Part shown: one piece after another, positions 59,392 to 64,000 of the stretch
How the letters are laid out: each line of letters begins with the position of its first letter
Numbering within the stretch: the stretch's first letter is position 1
Assembly: GCA_964639245.1 (NCBI GenBank)
Contig: CAZXCU010000006.1
Span: 62,001-126,000, forward strand
DNA from: SB15 sp964639245
GTDB taxonomy: Bacteria > Chloroflexota > Anaerolineae > Aggregatilineales > J027
Reading direction: 5' to 3'
DNA length: 64,000 nucleotides
Notes under the pieces: model-generated
The model's input: the letters and a program-made list of their open reading frames with translations, nothing else
The model's database searches: none
Told to the model about the DNA's origin: nothing
Made by a program: the position numbers and the translations under genes

Positions 59392-59467
59392 TGTACAAAC
59401 CTGCCTTGTGATGCACAAAACACAGTTGCTCCGCATTCCTATCTTGTTTGGCGCATTGCTTGTTAAG

Positions 59468-60622
59468 TTACAGCCGTTCTAGGAGGGTGCCTGTCCCCAT
59501 GCCTCCACCGCAGCACATGGTTTGTAACCCGTAACGTCCGCCCGTGCGTTCAAGCGCGTGCAGCAGTGTAACCATCAGCCGTGCGCCAGATGCCCCCAAT
59601 GGATGTCCTAATGCAATTGCCCCGCCGTGGATATTGACTTTGTTCATGTCCGGGTCATATTCTTTTTGCCACGCCAGCACTACCGAAGCGAAGGCCTCGT
59701 TAATTTCAATTAAATCCATCTTGTCGAGCGTCAAGTTAGCGCGATGCAGCACTTTTTTTGTGGCGGGAATGGGGCCGGAAAGCATCAGGGCGGGGTCTGT
59801 TCCAACGACGGTATGCGCCACAATCCGAGCGCGGGGAGTCCGCCCTAATTCAGCGGCTTTTTCCGATGACATGAGCAAAATCGCGGCTGAACCATCTGAA
59901 ATTTGGCTGGCGTTCCCGGCAGTTACAATGCCATCATCCTTAAAGGCGGGTTTGAGCGAGGCCATTTTTTCAAGCGTGGTGCTTGCCCGTATGCCTTCAT
60001 CCCGATTCAGCCATACAGTTTCTCCTTGTTCTGTCTGAACTTGAAGGGGGGCGATTTCGCGGTTAAACCAACCACACTCGGTAGCTTGGTGGGCGCGTTG
60101 ATGGCTATGGTAGCTGTATTCATCGGCAGAGTCGCGGCTGATATGCCATTTTTCTGCCATCCATTCTGCCGAAATGCCTTGATTGATGATGTTGTGGGAA
60201 TCCAGAATTTCAGGGGTGTAGGGCATTCCGTTCACCAGATTTGTTCCCATTGGCACACGGGACATACTCTCCACCCCGCCCGCGATGAGCATGTCGGCCT
60301 GCCCACTGGCAATTAGCCTGGCAGCAAGATGAACAGCCTGCTGACTTGACCCGCATTGAAAATCGAGGGTGGTTGCCGGAACTTCTATCGGTAAACCCGC
60401 GTGCAGCCAGACATTTCGCGCTACATTGGTACTTTGTTCGCCAGCTTGGGTGACACACCCGAAAAGAATCTGGTCAACCTGCATCGGGTCAATCTGACTG
60501 CGTTCTATCACCGCCTTGACCGCATGAGCGCCCAACGCCACCGCATGAGTGCGGCTCAGCAGCCCATTGCGTTTACCCATAGGGCTACGAACCGCTTCTA
60601 CAATCACCACATCGCGTGCCAT
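59468..60622 (-). CDS. Acetyl-CoA acetyltransferase (thiolase family)
   Basis: The 384-residue protein has the thiolase N-terminal region with acylated Cys90 in LDFQCGSSQQAVH, and the C-terminal signatures NIHGGAIALGHPLGASGARL and CCGGGMGTGTLLERL (second Cys). It condenses or cleaves acyl-CoA, as in beta-oxidation or acetoacetyl-CoA synthesis; sequence does not separate the two. GGAGAGGG precedes the ATG. No other fatty-acid genes are next to it. Confidence 0.92.
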   Translation of the reverse strand: MARDVVIVEAVRSPMGKRNGLLSRTHAVALGAHAVKAVIERSQIDPMQVDQILFGCVTQAGEQSTNVARNVWLHAGLPIEVPATTLDFQCGSSQQAVHLAARLIASGQADMLIAGGVESMSRVPMGTNLVNGMPYTPEILDSHNIINQGISAEWMAEKWHISRDSADEYSYHSHQRAHQATECGWFNREIAPLQVQTEQGETVWLNRDEGIRASTTLEKMASLKPAFKDDGIVTAGNASQISDGSAAILLMSSEKAAELGRTPRARIVAHTVVGTDPALMLSGPIPATKKVLHRANLTLDKMDLIEINEAFASVVLAWQKEYDPDMNKVNIHGGAIALGHPLGASGARLMVTLLHALERTGGRYGLQTMCCGGGMGTGTLLERL

Positions 60623-60710
60623 CTTACCCTCTCCATCTAATTTTGACGCTATTGTAACTCTAAAGTCTCACATTGCTTTTCTAGGCGTATAATTCTCCCG
60701 TCATTCACCG

Positions 60711-61961
60711 ATGAAAGCTCGTTTCATGAAAACTATAGGTTCGCGCCAATTCACGATTTTGATGATTGTGTTCGTCAATATTTTAGGCGCTTCAATGATT
60801 TTGCCGATTTTACCCTTGTATGCACGCCGTCATTTTGACCTCGACCCACGTTTCATCACCACCATTAATGCGTCGTTTTTTGCGGCACAATTCATCGCCG
60901 GGCCGTATCTGGGGCGCTTATCTGATCACTATGGGCGTTTACCCATTTTGATCATTAGCCAGATTGGAACGGTGATTAGTTTTATCATGCTGGGGATGGC
61001 ACAAACCGTCGAAATTCTGTTTTTAGCGCGTGTTTTAGATGGTATTACGGGCGGGAATATCATCGTTGCCCAAGCCTACATTACTGATGTCATGCCGCCC
61101 GAAAAACGGACTCAAGCACTTGGGTACATTTTTGCCGCGTTTGGGTTGGGGTTTGTCTTTGGCCCGGCATTGGGCGGAATTCTGTCTGCCGCCTTTGGGG
61201 AACGAATCCCCTTCCTGATAGCAGCCTTAGCCGCCACGCTTACCGTGCTGCTCACATGGTTTACGCTGGATGAAAGTTTGACCCCCGCACAGCGCCTTGC
61301 CAATCGTAATTTTAAAAAAGCCAGCCTCAAACCGCGTGAGATCTGGCAAAACACCCCCCTTGTGCTGATTTTAGTCATTGCCTTTGGTGGACAATTCGGT
61401 CTGGGGCTGCTGCAATCTACCTTTGCCTTGTTTGGCGAAGCCGTTATTTTCAAGGGGCAAACAGAGCAGGCAACCAATTTGGGCATTGGGCTGCTATTGG
61501 GGAGTGTGGGCTTAGGCCAACTTTTCACCCAAGTCTACCTGCTGAAAAAAGTGCTGCCTATGTATGGGGAAGCCCGTTTAGCGATTGGTGGGAGTTTTAT
61601 CCGTGGGTTGGCGATGCTCACGGTTTCCCTTATGGTTTCGCCCTTGCTGGCGGTGTTGGGAACAATTCCCTTTGCGATTGGCACAGGCTTGATGATGCCC
61701 TCTTTGCAATCACTGACCACGCGCACCGTTGCTGATGAACTCCGTGGGGGTGTTTTGGGGGTGTATCAATCATCGATCAGTCTTTCCACCATTATTGCCA
61801 CGGCAATTAGTGGCACTTTGTTTGAAATTAATCCGCGTTTGCCTTATTGGGTCGGGGCGATATTGTTTGGGGTGATGGGCATTCAAGCGCTGAGATTGCT
61901 AAATTGGTCTCAGTTACAAATTGCAAAACACCCCCAAGTTAAAGGAGCAGAGCAGGCATGA
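60711..61961 (+). CDS. Major facilitator superfamily drug/metabolite transporter (DHA1-type)
   Basis: A 416-residue transporter with twelve likely helices. The family motif A region is GPYLGRLSDHYGRLPILIISQIG (loop 2-3), and the helix 5 motif C-like segment is AFGLGFVFGPALGGIL. Closest in form to tetracycline/multidrug exporters, but the substrate is unknown. A perfect TATAAT (60688-60693) puts transcription start about 11 bases before the ATG; an alternative ATG lies at 60726. It is coupled to the SDR gene by ATGA. Confidence 0.88.
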   Translation: MKARFMKTIGSRQFTILMIVFVNILGASMILPILPLYARRHFDLDPRFITTINASFFAAQFIAGPYLGRLSDHYGRLPILIISQIGTVISFIMLGMAQTVEILFLARVLDGITGGNIIVAQAYITDVMPPEKRTQALGYIFAAFGLGFVFGPALGGILSAAFGERIPFLIAALAATLTVLLTWFTLDESLTPAQRLANRNFKKASLKPREIWQNTPLVLILVIAFGGQFGLGLLQSTFALFGEAVIFKGQTEQATNLGIGLLLGSVGLGQLFTQVYLLKKVLPMYGEARLAIGGSFIRGLAMLTVSLMVSPLLAVLGTIPFAIGTGLMMPSLQSLTTRTVADELRGGVLGVYQSSISLSTIIATAISGTLFEINPRLPYWVGAILFGVMGIQALRLLNWSQLQIAKHPQVKGAEQA

Positions 61962-62623
61962 GCGAAAAAGTGTGCGTGGTGGTCGGTGTAGGTCCGGGTA
62001 TGGGTTTGGCGCTGGCACGGCGTTTTGGGAAGGAAGGCTATTGGGTTGGCCTGATTGGACGGCGCGCAACAGCCCTAGAAGACTATATTCTGACCTTGAA
62101 TGGTATTGAAGCGATGGGGGTTGCGGCAGATGCTGGCGATGCCGAATCGCTTCAACAAGCGTTTCGCCAACTTGAGCAGGAATTAGGGCATCCCGATGTC
62201 TTAATTTACAACGCGGCTGCCATTGCTAAAGATAAACCCAGTGAATTAGAGGTGGAATCCCTTGTCGCCAATTTTCGCGTGAATGTGGGCGGGGCTTTGG
62301 TGGCGACGCAGCAGGTATTGCCGCATATGCGAGCCAAAAAACGCGGCACCATTCTTTTTACCGGGGGCGGACTTGGTTTGAATCCATCGCCTCATTTTAC
62401 GTCACTCGCGGTGGGCAAAGCGGCGCTGCGTAATCTGACCTACAGTCTTGCCAGCGAAGTCGAAAAAGACGGGATTCATGTCGCTACTGTGACGATTGCC
62501 GGCTTCGTTAAAGCGGGTACTTTTTTTGCTCCCGATTTAATCGCCGAGAAATTCTGGGCATTGCATATGCAGCCGCAGGGGGCATGGGATAAGGAGATTA
62601 TCTACAAACCAGGGGATGCCTAA
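61958..62623 (+). CDS. Atypical SDR-family protein lacking the catalytic Tyr
   Basis: A 221-residue protein with a Rossmann motif VVVGVGPGMGLALARRFG and SDR core (NAAAI). The usual YxxxK is replaced by SLAVGK, so Lys is present but the Tyr position is Leu, and the catalytic Ser position reads TGGGLGL. A known SDR subgroup shares this pattern. It may bind NAD(P) without classical dehydrogenase chemistry, or use another residue. It is co-translated with the MFS gene. Confidence 0.82.
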   Translation: MSEKVCVVVGVGPGMGLALARRFGKEGYWVGLIGRRATALEDYILTLNGIEAMGVAADAGDAESLQQAFRQLEQELGHPDVLIYNAAAIAKDKPSELEVESLVANFRVNVGGALVATQQVLPHMRAKKRGTILFTGGGLGLNPSPHFTSLAVGKAALRNLTYSLASEVEKDGIHVATVTIAGFVKAGTFFAPDLIAEKFWALHMQPQGAWDKEIIYKPGDA

Positions 62624-62681
62624 TTTCAAAATGACCAATGCTTGAACGTTGCAGCACTTTGTCGCAACTTGTTTTAAATTC

Positions 62682-62710
62682 TTGACTCTTGTAACACATT
62701 ACTATATAGT
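62682..62710 (+). promoter_or_regulatory. Promoter of rpoB
   Basis: TTGACT (62682-62687), a 17-base spacer and TATAGT (62705-62710) match the sigma-70 consensus at five of six bases each. Start of transcription would be near 62717, 172 bases before the rpoB ATG. Confidence 0.65.
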
Positions 62711-62720
62711 AGTAATTTGG

Positions 62721-62853
62721 TTCAGGCACAGCGGCGGCAGCGGTATCCAATTAAATTCTACAACAACCATGAACGGTTCTCGACCTATCTTTTCCTATCT
62801 CTTTTAACTAAGATGTTCTCACTTTAGGGACTTAGTTCGCCTTTGTGCCTGAA
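62721..62853 (+). ncRNA. Structured 5' leader of rpoB, candidate cis-regulatory RNA
   Basis: TTCAGGCACA (62721-62730) and TGTGCCTGAA (62844-62853) are perfect 10-base complements that would close a domain of about 130 bases beginning right after the predicted transcription start. Inside, AACTAAG (62806-62812) pairs with CTTAGTT (62831-62837), and GAACGGTTC forms a small hairpin. There is no reading frame and no U-tract. No known rpoB leader family is recognised. Confidence 0.5.
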
Positions 62854-62888
62854 ATGCTCCGCCACATCATAATGAGGAAAGGTGTTCG

Positions 62889-64000
62889 ATGCAGCGTCGT
62901 CTTGACGAAAAAACTTACGCACGCACTTTCGATGTGCATGATTTACCCTCGCTCATCGAAGTCCAACTGAAGTCTTTCGAGTGGTTTTGCCAAGAAGGTC
63001 TGGGCGACCTCTTTGCCGAAATCAGCCCGATTGAAAGTTTTAACGGCAATCTGAAACTCTACTTTCCAGATGGCTCGCCCGAAGCCCAACAATTCGGGTT
63101 GAGATACTGGTTTGACGAACCCAAATACTCAGAAGAAATTTGCCTTGAACGCGATATGAACTACGCTGCGCCTCTCTATGTCAAAGTGGCGTTGGTGAAT
63201 GAGGAAGCCGGCGGGGAAGCGGTTGTCCAAGATATTTTCTTGGGTGACTTTCCGCTCATGACGGAAAATGGCACCTTCATCATCAATGGGACAGAACGGG
63301 TGGTGGTGAGCCAGTTGATTCGTTCACCCGGCGTGTATTTTGCGGCGGAAGAAGACCGTACCACCGGGCGTTTGCTGGCAAATGCGAAGCTCATTCCTGA
63401 CCGTGGCGCATGGATGGAATTTGAAACTCGCAAAAGCGATTACATTACCATTAAATTCAACCGCAAGCGTACCGTCCCGGTGACGATTTTGCTACGGGCG
63501 CTGGCTGCGGTGAGTGATCGTCTGGATGACCAGTCTCCCATCAAAATCGGAACCGACGAAGAATTGATGGCCTTGTATGCCAATGTGGATAAAAACCCCG
63601 ACCATCCCTACATTCGTAAATCCATTGAAGCCGAGCCACAGTGGAATCTGAAAGAGGGGCAAAGTATCGGGGAAGCGGCGTTGCTCGAATTTTACAAACG
63701 GATGCGTCCTGGCGACCCACCCACCTTGGACAACGCTCGTGAATATCTGGAAAGCCAATTGTTTGATCCCCGTCGCTATGATTTGGAACGGGTGGGGCGT
63801 TACAAACTCAATCAGCGTTTACGGATTGACGACACTATTTCGCGCAGCCATCGCACTGTGACCAAAATTGACCTGATAAAATTGGTCGAACGGATGATTC
63901 TGATCAACAACGGCGAAGAACGCCCAGATGATATTGACCATCTTGGCAACCGCCGGGTGAAAACCGTTGGCGAACTCATCCAGAATAAACTGCGGATTGG
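62889..64000 (+). CDS. rpoB: DNA-directed RNA polymerase beta subunit (3' truncated by window edge)
   Basis: About 370 N-terminal residues of RpoB are visible; the frame is open to the window end. It has the beta-subunit N terminus (ARTFDVHDLPSLIEVQLKSFEWF), the protrusion motif VVVSQLIRSPGVYF and the following lobe region. GAGGAAAGG precedes the ATG. Ribosomal protein genes rplJ/rplL, often directly upstream, are absent; instead rpoB has its own promoter and a structured leader. The rest of rpoB and probably rpoC lie to the right. Confidence 0.96.
   Translation, partial: MQRRLDEKTYARTFDVHDLPSLIEVQLKSFEWFCQEGLGDLFAEISPIESFNGNLKLYFPDGSPEAQQFGLRYWFDEPKYSEEICLERDMNYAAPLYVKVALVNEEAGGEAVVQDIFLGDFPLMTENGTFIINGTERVVVSQLIRSPGVYFAAEEDRTTGRLLANAKLIPDRGAWMEFETRKSDYITIKFNRKRTVPVTILLRALAAVSDRLDDQSPIKIGTDEELMALYANVDKNPDHPYIRKSIEAEPQWNLKEGQSIGEAALLEFYKRMRPGDPPTLDNAREYLESQLFDPRRYDLERVGRYKLNQRLRIDDTISRSHRTVTKIDLIKLVERMILINNGEERPDDIDHLGNRRVKTVGELIQNKLRI

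Overview
The window reads as a chromosomal segment from a bacterium of roughly half G+C. The best guess is phylum Chloroflexota, in the Anaerolineae/Aggregatilineales direction. That is an inference from gene content: a VanW/peptidoglycan-binding protein, an ArsA ATPase with a crystallin-like tail beside an ABC1 kinase, a DUF348-G5-beta-propeller lipoprotein, a RodZ-like protein with a Thr/Pro tail, and large Ser/Thr kinase-TPR receptors. No 16S gene is present. No insertion sequence, phage or CRISPR array was seen. Coding density is high, and many genes overlap by 1 to 4 bases (ATGA, TGATG).

Layout: 1-4550 holds the end of an FGGY sugar kinase, then ruvB, a DUF2905 gene, queA and a methyltransferase. 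4586-12398 holds secreted or cell-envelope proteins (triple-SH3 protein, VanW protein, M23 peptidase), an ECF sigma operon, menG and a DUF433/DUF5615 toxin-antitoxin-like pair. 12550-15958 (minus strand) is the leuS transcription unit, led by a complete T-box riboswitch with a Leu CUC specifier. A canonical tRNA-Ala(GGC) lies inside this leader, exactly where T-box Stem III should be. 15978-17465 is a strikingly AT-rich TPR gene.

17693-21167 is a LarA-like racemase/epimerase, sugar kinase and nucleotidyltransferase operon. 21235-29397 holds M23, SDR, NADAR, a response regulator, a DUF1232 protein, a solute-binding/VWA protein and a PspA operon. 29519-34281 holds a REC-histidine kinase, a lipoprotein hydrolase, a methyltransferase, a RodZ-like gene and rplI. 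34438-41275 holds a glycosyltransferase, a pair of small paralogues and the xseA-xseB-radical SAM-aroF operon. 41390-48910 is an operon of three tandem Ser/Thr kinases plus a membrane protein. 49041-56685 holds the ArsA-like ATPase, the ABC1 kinase, a glycosidase/O-antigen-ligase fusion and the propeller lipoprotein.

57457-58149 is a non-coding region that looks like a replication origin or other iteron-type site: eight copies of TTAT(C/G)AACA plus long, mutually related inverted repeats. 58150-64000 holds a GAF histidine kinase, a thiolase, an MFS transporter, an SDR and the start of rpoB behind its own promoter and a structured leader.

The two strongest candidates for something undescribed are the tRNA embedded in the leuS T-box leader (15572-15958) and the iteron/inverted-repeat region (57634-58060). 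Several promoters place the predicted start of transcription at or within a few bases of the start codon, which suggests that leaderless mRNAs are common here.
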